Source: Oscheius dolichura (Eukaryota; Nematoda; Chromadorea; Rhabditida; Rhabditidae). From it: DNA of 64,000 nucleotides. The stretch covers positions 1,860,001-1,924,000 of the forward strand of contig OW051497.1 of assembly GCA_932521035.1 (NCBI GenBank), given 5' to 3'. The position numbers were made by a program, and so were the translations under genes. The notes beneath the pieces were generated by a model. That model was not told the DNA's origin and ran no database searches. It saw nothing but the letters and a program-made list of their open reading frames with translations. Positions 22,988 through 34,088 of the stretch are shown one piece after another; within the stretch, counting starts at the first letter, position 1; every line of letters begins with the position of its first letter.

Positions 22988-23674
22988 TTCTTCTTTTCTG
23001 AAGAAAATTATAAAATAGATGTACTTGTAAGTAGTAAAAGTGAAACAAGTGGGATTTCAAGAGGGGTTACCATAGATACTGGTAGATTTGTATCCTCCTC
23101 GGAGTGGAAATGTAGGGGACTTGATTAATCCGCCGGGTTACGACAACAGCCAGCCAGTGGTAATTGGCACCTTGTGATGGGAGAGAGGTAGAAGTGCAAG
23201 TATGAATGAGAAGATGAGAGAGATCTTATGGTTTCATTCTGGGGGAACATCGTATCTTCTGAGATACGATCAGAGACCCTTCGAGAAGATCCCAATACGT
23301 TGTAGACTGCATAGAGCCGGCCTCAGGATATCAAAATTTCGCCACCTTCTAACCAGGTCATCGAACTTTCTGTGATACATTCGATATGGCTTAGGATTGC
23401 CCTGATTGAACACCTTGCTCTGGCGATCAGTCTGTAATTAATGGCCGCTGACTTTTACAGGTTTGTCACAGCTACAGATAACGCGGCCCCATACTCCTTT
23501 ATCAGATCAACTAGCAGCGTGTTCTAAACGTGAGACCATTACACAGACAAGAAACAGAAATGTAACAAAACCACTTTATTGGTCAACATTGTACTGTTCT
23601 TTGCTTTCACTCAAGTGGATCATAGTAACTCGAAGAGATCATTGTGAGGACGAGCTTCCGCTGAAAGTGTAAGA

Positions 23675-24478
23675 TTATTTTAATAATGGGTAAAACCAGA
23701 TATTAGCAAACTGACCATAAGGATCGACGAGTTCAGGACCCATTCTGGTAAGCATTTCCATATTCCACATATGGCAGGTGGCGTGGAAGGTGAGAATGGC
23801 TCCTATGACAATGAAGATGAAGAAAAGCTGTACAGCGTAGTAGTAAGGCCAAGCGAGCCAAATTATCTCCATCCTGAAGACACTTTGAACTATGGAGGCG
23901 AGTATGAAAAAGCGGAGAGTTGGTGGCTGCAAATATGAAAAGTGATGAGCTTACCTCGAGTAATTGTAGAGGAATTAGAGGTATCCTCCTTGGAAACGAA
24001 GGCAGCAATTTTCTGGCCGACATCTTGTGAAGTCTGCAAATGCTGAAAAAGGATCACTGGGCAAAATGATCTCAAAGAGGTTGCAACACTGAGAAAGAGA
24101 TTGTTCAGCAGGATTCAGCTACAGTTTTCTTCGGCTGGCAATTCCCTGGTCTTTCATGTTCAAGTAAATCAAAGTTTTAGGGCGTCCCCCAAAAAGTTGC
24201 CGGCCAAAAAGAAAACGATTGACAATTTCGTTGACAAGAACTGCCGTGTCTAGCAATGACACTGGCCAAGGGTTCGAGGATCTCTGATACCTGAGCAACA
24301 ATGACCACCTTTTCTCGGAAGAAAACATAAGGTTGCAGTTTATTCCCCAAATGTGGTCCCAAGATCGTGATCCACAACGTAGGTGTTCTCCCCAGAGGCC
24401 ACCCCATGACCGTAGATCCCTTTTCATTGCCACCCTTTCCGCTATATAAGGAGATCTTGAGAATAAATTATGGTCCAC
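23675..24478 (-). CDS. Multi-span membrane protein, exons only partly resolved
   Basis: The clearest exon (about 23675-23938) encodes two hydrophobic spans (LRFFILASIVQSVF and YAVQLFFIFIVIGAILTF) and ends GPELVDPYGQFANIWFYP with a TAA. Upstream on the same strand an exon with PTLWITILGPHLGNKLQPYV and another with FLSTKLSIVFFLAGNFLGDA can be joined, but frames between them are not settled. It could be one transporter-like gene or two genes. I do not recognise the family. Confidence 0.35.
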
Positions 24479-25005
24479 CTTATTCCCCCATGTGTTTTAT
24501 ACTTTTGCAGTCATTAGCGCCCCTTTTTGTGACGGAGTGTCCCACAGACCTGCTGTTCCTGTTCATCTTCCGTCGTCGCTCATAGGTCTCTTCCCACTTT
24601 CCCGTGAGACAGAGACCTAAAAGGTCGAGCAATGTGTCAATGACAAAATGCGCAGAAACAGCGCTGGTTATCAAATCATCCCGGTTAGAAAGGGTCTGCG
24701 TAGCCTACTTCCTTTTTATGCGATATCTTCTCCTTATAAGGGGCAGCGGTAACATCAGCTGATCCTTATCTTCCAAGCTTTCTTACTTTCCTTCTTTTCT
24801 GGATAGGACTCACCCATATTTATTACTCTTCTAGTCTACTGTCCATGGAACTGGAACCCGTTCTTCTCATTCTTTGTTACGGCAGGTGGTCGGGAACAAT
24901 AGTTGGTCCAGTGTTAATATCCACTCAGTATTGTCGCCCTTTGAATTTATTCTCTTCTCCCTTCTTTTTAGTCGTCGTTCCTCTGAAATTTCACAGGATT
25001 TCAGA
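24479..25005. other. Upstream region of CLN3
   Basis: No gene recognised. A CTTATAAGGGG motif near 24735 is the same TATA-like word seen upstream of the RNA-like units in the RBM39 intron. Confidence 0.4.
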
Positions 25006-26742
25006 ATGTCCTCTCTCACAACAACACCGCCTAAACCTAAAGGGGTTAGGAATTATACCGCTTTCTGGTAAGTCAATTTTCTCTTCGAGATCATGTCTAT
25101 ATTCTCTTCAGGATTTTTGGAATCTGCAACAATTTTGTCAATATCACCATGCTTGTAGCCGCTCAGGACATTTTAAACAAGCACAAGGAAGTCGTAGATC
25201 TCCTCCCCAGGAACCTGACTTCTTCTCATTCTGACCACATTGACGAATGCTTGGTGAATTAGACCTGCCCTCCCTACTAATTTTTCTCTTTAGCCTAATT
25301 TAGAAGTCAGGAAGTGTTCTCCCCATTCGGCTGGAATTGTTCTCTTCTGTAACGTGTTTCCTGGGCTCATTATAAAATTAGCTGTTCCTTTCATCGCTTC
25401 GCGATTTCCTTATGGGTAAGCTTTTCTCTCTTCTGATGAAATATGCTTCTAGAATCCGTCACACCCTTGTCTGCCTAGCTCAAGCGACTGCCCTGAGCAT
25501 TGTTGCCCTCTCCGATAATGTCTCCACCGCCCTTATGGGAGTGATGCTCGCCTCCATGGCAAGCGGCCTAGGAGAGTGCACATTCCTCGCCTTGGCAAGT
25601 CATTATAAGAAGTAAGGAACGTTGTTAACCCCCTCTAATAGAAGTGTTTAGGCATACAATCTCCTCCTGGTCGTCCGGGACAGGAGTGGCAGGAATGGTG
25701 GCGGCTGTGTCTTATGCCAGTTTGACGGATCCACAACTACTTGGCCTGGCGCCAACCTATGCTATTTTGCTGGTTCTTATCATTCCCTGTTTATACTTTA
25801 TCACGTTAGTATCTTATCAACTTATAAGGAAGAACTTTTTGCTCAGATACGCTTTCGTCTTGGAAAAGATTGACACCCTTGGAAATGTCAAGATTTTGGA
25901 GCCAATTACCTGGATCGGAATGGAAGGAAAGAGGTGACTAATCCTCTCTACGTCATTAATTTCCGATTTAGCCAACAAGCTTCGGAAAATGAAATGCAGT
26001 CAGTGGAGAACACAAAGAAGGTGAAAGGAGCGGTCTTCCCCAAGGCCAAGGACGGCAGCCGATGGACCGTCATCAGGGTAAGTATCATTCTGAAATCCGT
26101 TGAAAACTCTATTCAGACGCTTCTCAAGTATATGATTCCTCTCTTCGCCGTCTATTTTGCAGAATATTTTATAAACCAAGGGCTTGTAAGTCCAATTTTC
26201 CTGTTCCATTCAACACTCTCTTATAGGTAGAACTCATTGTTTTCGACTGTGACCATGGACTGGAGAAAAGTCCTCGTGCGCAGTACAGATGGTATCAGGT
26301 TGTCTATAGAACGGGGGTCTTTTTGTCCCGATCTTCTGGTAAATTTATCCAACTGGGCATGTGCGGTATCGCAATGATGCCCATCCTGCAGGTAAAAATG
26401 GTTCTCTTCTTTCTCAATAACCATCTTCCAGCTCCTGAACGTTGCCTTCTTCCTGACCAATGCTATCCACACGTTTGTTCCCCACTTCGGCATCATGGTC
26501 GTCGTTGTCTTCTATGAAGGACTCATTGGAGGAGCTGCATACGTCAACAGCTTTGGCCACATCCATAAAAAGGTAGCTTTTGGAAGAATAGCGTAAAATT
26601 AACCCCCAAATTGTAGATCGACCCTCAAATCAAAGAATTTGCGTTGTCGGTGGTCTCCCTCGCCGATTCTACTGGTATCCTCTTCGCAGCTTTAACCGCC
26701 ATACCTGTACATAATGCTATTTGTGCCATGGCTCATGTATAA
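25006..26742 (+). CDS. cln-3: CLN3/battenin lysosomal membrane protein
   Basis: Multi-span endolysosomal membrane protein; human CLN3 loss causes juvenile Batten disease. The exons join into roughly 420 residues (human 438). Conserved blocks in order: RNYTAFWIFGICNNFVNI, AAQDIL, LVCLAQATALSIVAL, MASGLGECTFLAL, SSWSSGTGVAGM, LLKYMIPLFAVYFAEYFINQ, QYRWYQVVYRTGVFLSRSSG, VVFYEGLIGGAAYVNSF, and a C-terminal block with SVVSLADSTGILFAALTAIP. All match the family closely, including the EGLxGGxxYVNxF signature. The protein ends MAHV without an obvious CaaX box. Introns are 35-50 bases. Start is the ATG just after an AGGATTTCAG acceptor. A gutted paralogue follows at 27.3 kb. Confidence 0.92.
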
Positions 26743-27258
26743 AATTACACATTTTATACCCTAACTGTGCAATAAAGTTCAAGTTTTGAGGAATTTACCG
26801 GAGGAGAAAGAGAAAATGTTGTTCATATCAGTGACCGCCTGTTTTCTCCTGCGCAACATGATTTTCTTGATTGTAAAATACATATGGTCGGCAATATGTT
26901 TCTTAGACGTATTCCATAGAACAACAATGCTGATTGAATTAAAATGTGAACAACACGATCAAAATAGTTAGGTATTATGAAGATAAATGCCAGATGGGCA
27001 GTTTTAGATTATCCACAGTCGTTTCTCCATTCCTTTCCATATGTTTAGCCTTCAAGAAAAGTGAAAATCCACGTGAAATCACGTTTAATCTCGTATCCAA
27101 TCCATCATTGTCCGTTTTCCTGGCGGGATCGGCTTTCTTGGCTATTCTCGGCGTCACTTTTTTTCTTGTGGGTAAATCGGAAAGATTGGTCATGATAGGG
27201 AGTCGGGCAATCGTCATTCACTCTCTTTGTTATACATATCTACCCATCCTTTCAGGAA
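26743..27258. other. Spacer between CLN3 and its broken copy
   Basis: Starts with the CLN3 3' region (AATAAA near 26772). The frames at 26786-27353 are open but unsupported. Confidence 0.4.
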
Positions 27259-28002
27259 ATGAAGTCGGAAGAGGGAGCCAAGCGCGATGGCAAGAGGAAT
27301 TATTCAGCGTTTTGGTGTTTGTAGCCTTTGCTCCAATGAAACCGGTAGGGTGACCAAATTGTATCGTTTTCGGCGCCCTTTTCGGCAAACACCCTTTCCA
27401 ATTGTTATCGTTTCAATGACCTCAAAACACACGTTGCTTTTCGTTTTCTTTAGGATCTTCGGATTCTGTAACCACTTCATAAATATCGTAATGTTCGTAG
27501 CTGTTCAAGACATCCTAAATAAACGGAAGGATGCCGAACTAGTCCCTAGGAATAGCAGTTCTCTAGTTGAAAATCACCCTGACTTCCGTGGCAACGCTAA
27601 TCTTCCTTGTTTTTCCAGTAGTGTACTTCATAACGGAAGTCTAGGGCATAGTGACCTAGCCCCCCTTTTCCTTATTGGTTTAGCCCTACTTTTAAGGTAT
27701 AATGCCCTCCTGAGAAGTGCAGCAGATGCCATCCACATTGAGAAAAGCAGGTATTACAGTTATCAGAGACCCGTTTCACTTGTAGTTTAGTAGTTCTTCC
27801 ATTTCATCAGTTGCTAGCGAGGGGAACAGTGAGACCAGTAAGGAAAGGAAACTGGCCGCATTTTTTCCTAAAGGAAAGGGCACCCGGTGGAGTGTTACCA
27901 AGGTTTGCCAGGGTAGCTTTCTGATAAACAGCTGTTCAGATCGTCTTGAAGTACATGACCCCTCTCTTTTTCGTCTACTTCTTTGAATATTTAATAACTT
28001 GG
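27259..28002 (+). pseudogene. CLN3 pseudogene with deleted centre
   Basis: Begins MKSEEGAKRDGKRNYSAFW, splices to IFGFCNHFINIVMFVAVQDI and NKRKDAELVPRNSSS, matching the intact CLN3 upstream. After that the middle spans (the SGLGE and SSWSSGTG blocks) are missing. Similarity resumes only at RWSVTK and LKYMTPLFFVYFFEYLIT, then stops abruptly where an MSP/SSP-like sequence begins. The copy lacks the whole C-terminal third, so it cannot encode a working battenin. Confidence 0.75.
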
Positions 28003-28289
28003 CTTTACCCAACCCCGCCCGTTTCAGCTGGCGGCGCTTCCAAGCACAACCTGGCCAACGGCGGAGCTGAGCGTCTGGCCTTCAAGATCAAGAGCTCGAA
28101 CAACAACGAGTACCGCATCAAGCCGGTCTTCGGCTTCGTTGAGCCCGGAGCTGCCACCGGCCTGGAGATCACCCGTCTCGTCGGTGCACCCAGAGATGAC
28201 AAGCTCGTCGTACAGTTGCCGATGCCGCCGACGCCAAGGCGGCCTTGAAAGCTGCCGCTGCCCAGCAGGTCACCATCGGCACGACCGCC
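28003..28289 (+). pseudogene. MSP/SSP-like sperm protein fragment, frameshifted
   Basis: Reads PPVSAGGASKHNLANG, RLAFKIKSSNNNEYRIKPVF, GFVEPGAATGLEITRL and DDKLVVQ, the core of a nematode major-sperm-protein domain of the small SSP type. After DDKLVVQ the frame shifts by one; the next frame then reads VADAADAKAALKAAAAQQVT to a stop, as expected for the domain end. The extreme N-terminus is missing. Base composition is markedly richer in G+C than the neighbours. It joins directly to the CLN3 pseudogene and has no intron, so an inserted retrocopy or recombination product is likely. Confidence 0.75.
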
Positions 28290-28429
28290 GCATAGAATGA
28301 TGATAAAATATGCCTCTGGCTGTCTGTGTTCTTTTGTTACCTGATACATTTGATACATTTGGGCCCGATCCCGCCCGTGTTACGGTCCAATACCGACCCG
28401 CAGACGTGAGCAAACGCCCGGAAGCGCCC

Positions 28430-28575
28430 CATTTTCGGTCAAAGTTTGCGGGAATACAGATTTTTTGTCACTGCTGTGAAGTCGTGGGTTCATTAGTGTC
28501 GCCTTTACGTGCTCTCCAACTAGGTCTTTGAATTTTTTAAATCGACCAAGAAATGACCGAGAAAGGGACACTCTT
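28430..28575 (-). repeat. Dispersed repeat, copy 1 (inverted relative to 47290-47460)
   Basis: The reverse strand reads CGGTCATTTCTTGGTCGATT then ATTCAAAGACCTAGTTGGAG and AGCACG, matching 47290-47460 at roughly three bases in four. It has no coding content. The rest of 28290-29733 shows no gene I can support. Confidence 0.6.
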
Positions 28576-29733
28576 GTCTACTCCCAAAAAACGGGAAAAT
28601 CCTTGATTTTCTGTTTCCTTGAATGCCCCTTTTGTAACTCCTTCAAATGTTAGAATTCTCGTTTTACAGTCTGCTCTCCGTGGTTCGCCTGTCTTCCACT
28701 AGGGCCGCTTCCCACAGCCTTTACAAAAATAGTGTCAGCGAAACACAATTCAATGCTTCACAAAACTTTCCCCCAGGCAGAGATTTTCTATCAATTGTCC
28801 CACCTTTGATTTATATAGCCTAATACACGATAAGCCAGTGTTTCCTTCAGAACAACGGACTCTGGCTACCCAGTTAGCTCCATATCCCATGTTTTTCCTT
28901 ACATCTTGAGATCTCTGAAATTGGGCCTTATATCCTATCCTAATAATTGGCAGATGTATATGTGTCTGTCCGTCTGTAAGACCTGTCGTTTTTATAGATT
29001 GACCGGTCAAATGGGGGAGAAGCAGAAAATTCGACCGTCAGATATACTGCCGAATATTTGTCGACCGTCAATTTTTTTAATCCCAAGTCCGCCGAAGGCG
29101 GCCGGAGGCATACTTGTGGTTTTATTATTCAGGGAATGCTCGACCTTCTTGTTTTCAACACCCTTGCTGAAATTGTAACTCTTTGGAGTGCCTCTCAGTC
29201 TGCCAGTCCTGTTCGGCCTCATTTTGATCAGCACGGTAAGCAAAGTACAGCTATTGTCACCCATACTGGCTATTTAAAGATAGTTATCAGCCTACTGATC
29301 GATGCGCACCGTCGAGGGCTCATGCTGCAACAGACCAAATAGACTATCTCTGCAACAGATGAAATGGACAGTCTCTACATTATCTACCGACTTCCTCTTG
29401 GCCATTTCACTGCTATCGTCCGACCTCCTGTGAATTGTTCTACCCGTCAATAAACTGCCAAGTCATACTGGGCACCTTTTTGTGATCAAGCGGTTACGAA
29501 ATGGACTACAGTTTAACCGTTTTCACAAGCACTTTTAGCGTGTTGGATGGGTCAGAAAAGGGATAAAGTGCAACTCTCTGCAGCGTTTGTCTGTCTAGCC
29601 TAGCTGCTTACTCATCACGTCCCGCGACCTCTCCTCCCGTGCGCAACGCAATACAATGTCTATCAGAGCAACAGTTTATTTAAATTTTGCCGATAAATGT
29701 GTATTTCCTTTAAGTTTGTTTTAATTTCAGGGT

Positions 29734-30168
29734 GATGACGCCCCTAGAGCTCCTGAACTTCTTGAAGGAGATATTTTACTTTCAAGTGACTTGGAAACAG
29801 TTTGTTCCCCGCTACGTGCTTCTCATCAGCTGCTTCCTTTTCTGGAGTAGAATGGTATAGAAAGAAGTGGTATTCATCTGATAATTCCAGCCTCCCTTCG
29901 ATTCGTCTCTCTGGGATAAATACCTGCTTTTGTTTGCTCTATATATGCCGACCCTCGCCTACATAAGTTTGGCCCTTGATTATCTAATTGTTGAGGTAGA
30001 TTTTCATTGCTCAGATGGGATCTATTTTTCCAGGGCGTTGTATTTTTCGGAAATGGAATACTAGCTTGCTTTGAGTTAGAACCTACTATGACTGCTGATC
30101 CTTTGCCCCTTTGGTACCGCCACGCTCGCATGGCTGAAGAAGGGCGAATGGGATATGAAGAGGAATAG
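29734..30168 (+). CDS. Small multi-span membrane protein, unrecognised
   Basis: Three exons join in phase 0 to about 118 residues. The start follows a TTAATTTCAG acceptor. Hydrophobic spans lie at VLLISCFLFW, YLLLFALYMPTLAYISLAL and GVVFFGNGILACF. The tail is charged (WYRHARMAEEGRMGYEEE). Its last codons overlap the ATG of another open frame (30155) that may belong to a following gene. I do not recognise the family. Confidence 0.55.
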
Positions 30169-30414
30169 AGCATTCCTCGTAGTCAAAGCCATTGTTCTGA
30201 TTGTGATTCTCGTCTTTTCCCGGGGCTGTGTCTCTTGTCTGACGGTGAGCATACCGTTGGTTATTGATCGCATATCTCGAATGCTTTTTCCCACTAATAA
30301 ACGCTTTTGTTCCCTAGGTGCCGTCTGCGTCTCTACTTGGTATTCCACCCATCGTCGCATTCTTATAATTTATTTTCTATTTTCCTCCCATCATACGTGT
30401 AGCAATGGGAGACG

Positions 30415-30634
30415 ATGCGACTTCTTTTATCGACTATGTCCTCAAAGCTCCCAGGTCTCACGACTTTATTTTCTTTGGATTGATCGTCGTTAGCTGGGTT
30501 TTCTTCCTTGTGTATTTGAGTCGGCGGTGAGCTCTCCTCCTTTTCCCCTGGCATAATAACTGTACAGTGATGATGTTCGTCCTCAGTGGGAGCCTCGGCC
30601 GATAAATGCTTGGATGCTCCTTTTTGCTGCGTGA
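30415..30634 (+). CDS. Small single-pass membrane protein, unrecognised
   Basis: Starts six residues before FIDYVLKAPRSHDFIF, then a hydrophobic span (FGLIVVSWVFFLVYL). A 43-base intron after the SRR codons leads to DDVRPQWEPRPINAWM and a TGA, about 61 residues in all. An unspliced reading stops at 30530. The start is 4 bases after a CGTGTAG acceptor-like site. It lies convergent with UBXN6. A different reading of 30155-30480 as a separate small secreted or membrane protein was not resolved. Confidence 0.45.
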
Positions 30635-30921
30635 TTTTTGCCTTTAATCATATAATGAATTATCTAAATAGAGACTAGAAAGTGTCTTGAAACAATAAGT
30701 AAAGCTCCCACCGTTAAATTTTCGAATTTCTCCGCGGTTCTATAGTGGAGTTACATGCCCTACTTTTAAAACGAGCTGAAAAGAATACCAAGAGAGTTTA
30801 ATCCATAAACAGTTTTGCCGGTTTATGCTTTATATATTTATTACAAATAAATAGTGAACAAATCACAAATCATCGGAAAGAATATAAAAATGTGAGAAAA
30901 AAAATGAAAGAAGGATTACGC

Positions 30922-32814
30922 CTAGGCGGTAAAGGGTTCGGCTGATTCCCTGTACTTCTCGGCAAGCGTGTATCCTCCAACAGTGTCCTGGAACTCAAGG
31001 TGGAGAACAGCAGCAGGAGCTAAGCCTAATTCTCCCAGGGACCTGGAAATTAATATCTAGAATTGAAAAAATAGCAACGGAAAACTCACATGTTTTCGTC
31101 CAGCAATTGAGTGGCTCTCATAGGGTCTTTCAATGTCCAAACCACCGGCTGGACATTTTCGTCCAGGTAGCTGTAGAGGAAGCCTCGTATAGCGCTGAGC
31201 TTTTCATAGGACCCGAACGTCCCCTAAAAGTTTGAAGATTTGGTGAAAATGAGGAATTATATTACCTGGATAACGAAGCGGTCCGGCAGACGGATCCGAA
31301 TGAGGGAATACTTATATTTGTACTGGCGGAGCTTCTCGTCTCTCTCGCGCATCTCCTTAGTTCTGAGCGACAGTAGCTAAAGTTCAAGGTAAGAGGAAAG
31401 GGGTCCATACTCACTCTGTTGACTTCGTCAGTCTTGTTCTGTTGCTCCTTTTTCACCTCTTCAGCCGTCAGATCGAAGAAGTCGGCAGAGACCTTTGGCA
31501 CATTCAGTCGCTCATTCTCGCCGAGGATGAATATCTACAAGTAAAATGAAGAGAATGTTAATTTGGAGGGGGTGCTTACCGAGGCGTTCCGAGCCACCTT
31601 GATTGGGATGCTGTGCCCCTCCATGAGGGCTTCTCGCGCCGTTATGAGCATGGCAGTATTTTCTATAATTCATTTATCCGTAAAGTGTACGAGCCTGAGT
31701 TACCTGCGTGTTCCGCGGACATGACATAGAAAGGTTCAAGGGGGTCACCCTCTTTGAAGCTCTGCTGTTCTTCTTTGAATCCAACGGAGGCAAGAAATTC
31801 TCGGGCTCCTTTGGCTGGGAGAACTCGTTCCTGAAAATGATTCGTTGTACGCGAGGCTACCAACTTTCCAAAGCTTCTAATATTCAAATCCTTACCTGGA
31901 ATGCCTTGTTCGCAATTCGAATTCGTCGAAACTTGGAATCCGACGGGTTTTCGATGATGTTCAGTAGATATTTGCCGATAGTTTCAATGGCCGGCTGAAA
32001 TTTTACGTTACTGAAATAAATAAAGACGCTCTACGATCAATTCTAACTTAAAAGATTTTAAAATATTCAATAGAAAGACTTACATTTTTAACAGCTGCCT
32101 TGTTGACTGAATGAACCAGTAAAATTGCTGGAATCGTCATGTCCTCCGTTCCATCTGCCAGCTGTTCTTGAAGAAATTCTTCAATAGCAGAGATAAGCTG
32201 AATCCGAATTAGAAAATAATGAATTCCATGGGCTACCTCTGCTTTTTCCATGCAGACGTCATCGCCGAGCAATTCACAGGTATAGTAGACACCTGCTAAC
32301 ACGTCGGAATGCTCAAATTCACGAATATCTGTCTCCCTAAATTAGAAATACAAAATACGAAACCAATCAAAGAAAGTTACCGTTTTCCTTCGAGTCCAAG
32401 CGTTTTCAAAGCATAGGCAGGGTCATTTTTACGTCGCTCCTCTTCTAGTTCACGCTGAGCCTGTTATTTGTTTGTTTACAAAGGAACACGGGGTAAAAAC
32501 TAACCATCATTTGGATTTTCTTCTGACTATAGGATACCTGTGGCTGGTCGTTTTTATACAGTCGCTTGAGAGCGGCTTGGGCGGCGACGTCTGAGGCAGC
32601 AACTCGGTCTACTCCTCCTCCCTGAAAACAATCACGGTTACGATTTGTTCATTTTAAGAGAAAAACAAATAAAATAGAATGAAATCCTTACCTGGGCAGA
32701 GCCGGATACCACTGAAGGAACATTAGACGTTTCGGACAACTTCACACCGGGACCGCTTCGCTTGAAGTGTTTCTCAATCTTCTTTCCTTTTATAAAGTTT
32801 TTGAACTTGTCCAT
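30922..32814 (-). CDS. ubxn-6: UBX domain protein 6 (UBXN6/UBXD1), p97 cofactor
   Basis: Adaptor of the AAA+ ATPase p97/CDC-48, with roles in endolysosomal damage clearance and ER quality control in animals. The exons join to about 430 residues. Order: a basic N-terminal helix (MDKFKNFIKGKKIEKHFKRS), a Gly/Ser linker, a helical segment, a PUB domain (ETIGKYLLNIIENPSDSKFR then ANKAFQERVLPAKGAREFL), a linker with VRNREALMEGHSIP-like text, and a C-terminal UBX domain (IRIRLPDRFVIQGTF...LDENMSLGELGLAPAAVLHL). The UBX loop lacks the classic FPR motif, as in vertebrate UBXN6, so p97 contact would be through the N-terminus and PUB. The start lies about 10 bases downstream of the stop of another gene, suggesting an operon. 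Confidence 0.9.
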
Positions 32815-32823
32815 TATTCCTCT

Positions 32824-33277
32824 TTACCTGAAAAATAAAGAAATGAGCAAACGGTAGAAGAGAATATGTAAGTTAAGAGAAAGAACGTAGGGTATGTGAT
32901 GAAACCTACGTTCGGCTGCCTTAGCTTTTCGAAATTTTTCTTCTTGCTCAAAACGGGCAATGACAGGGGCGTAGTATTTCCAAGCCAAGGAGATACTAAT
33001 AAGGGAAGCTGCTAATAAAAATATTAGGACGCAGAAGAGATAAACCTAAAGAAGTCAGAAACTAAACACGCTCAAGATAGCCAACCTGCGCCTTTTCTAC
33101 TTCTAATTTGGAGCTGATTGAAGCAACTGTGGTCTCGACTAAATTGAAAAGTTGGCTGCTTTTTTCAATAAGCTTGGTTTTAGCAACGGGCTCCTAAAGA
33201 ACGGGTTAAACATTAGAATTAAGGAAAAATGCCTCAGAAATGGTCGAGCCGGTAGCTGTTCCGGCAGAATCGCCCAT
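32824..33277 (-). CDS. Small single-pass membrane protein upstream of UBXN6
   Basis: Exons encode MGDSAGTATGSTISE, then EPVAKTKLIEKSSQLFNLVE...SSKLEVEKAQ (helical, possibly coiled coil), then a membrane span (VYLFCVLIFLLAASLISISL) and a basic tail ending KAKAAERR. The first intron needs a GC donor (GAG/GCATTT). The final intron, ending TTTTTCAG, brings in the TAA at 32824-32826; without that splice the frame also runs to the same stop. The acceptor used here is also the one directly before the UBXN6 start, so polycistronic trans-splicing is likely. Orientation, length and topology resemble a tail-anchored or small type II protein. Family unknown. Confidence 0.55.
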
Positions 33278-34088
33278 AAATTAGCCAAAAAGGAAGAAGG
33301 ACGGGAGGCTTGGTCAAGCTAAACAAATTAAATGATAAAAATGGAAAGATAAGATGCCGGGGGGTAAACAATGTATGCGAAAGAATGATAATTGGCTAGT
33401 CGAGAGTGGAGTCGACGGGGATGTGTAAACAGCGTGCAGAACTAAATTGCTTTGAATCGTCGTTTGAACGGCTTTTAAGTGCTTTCCTTTGCTCACTCTT
33501 CTAATATGAAAATCTTCCTATAAATGCAGGAAAGAAATGAAATCAAAAAGAAGTAAATAGCCAAGAAATTACGTATTTTTAAAACCAGGCTGTGTGCCGT
33601 TTACGCGGCTCCTTTGCATTGACGCTGCTACTGTTTAATCCCTTCTAAATCTTTTTTTCCTTTTAGTATTTTGATTAAACCGTAGCAATACTTTATTAAT
33701 ACTGATTTTAGAGAGACAATACTTATTTGAAGCACTCGCGGCTCAAAAAGGCGCTCTTTTCAGCTTTTGATTGCCATTTAGCCATTAAAACACAGCCGCA
33801 GTATAAAACAGTTATTCAGAAGTAACCTTTGGATTAAAATAATGGAAGAAATTGTATAAATTTCAGGAAGAGCATTAGAAAAATGTGGACCATTTCAAAA
33901 TTTCGAAAAGAAACGTTCCTTCCGCTTTTAGGCTATCGCTTTCATCGCATTCCTGCTTGGGTTCCCGCTTTCGTTACTTCGATTTTTTTAAATTTCAAAT
34001 CTTTTCGCTTTCGTCTGCAATTTATCGACATTTCAGACAAATAACTTGATTTGCTAGCAACAAAGGATATTTTCGGATTTGTGCAATC
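33278..34088. other. Divergent intergenic region
   Basis: About 810 bases between the start of the UBXN6 operon (-) and RBM39 (+). AT-rich, with no recognised gene. It should hold both promoters. Confidence 0.45.
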
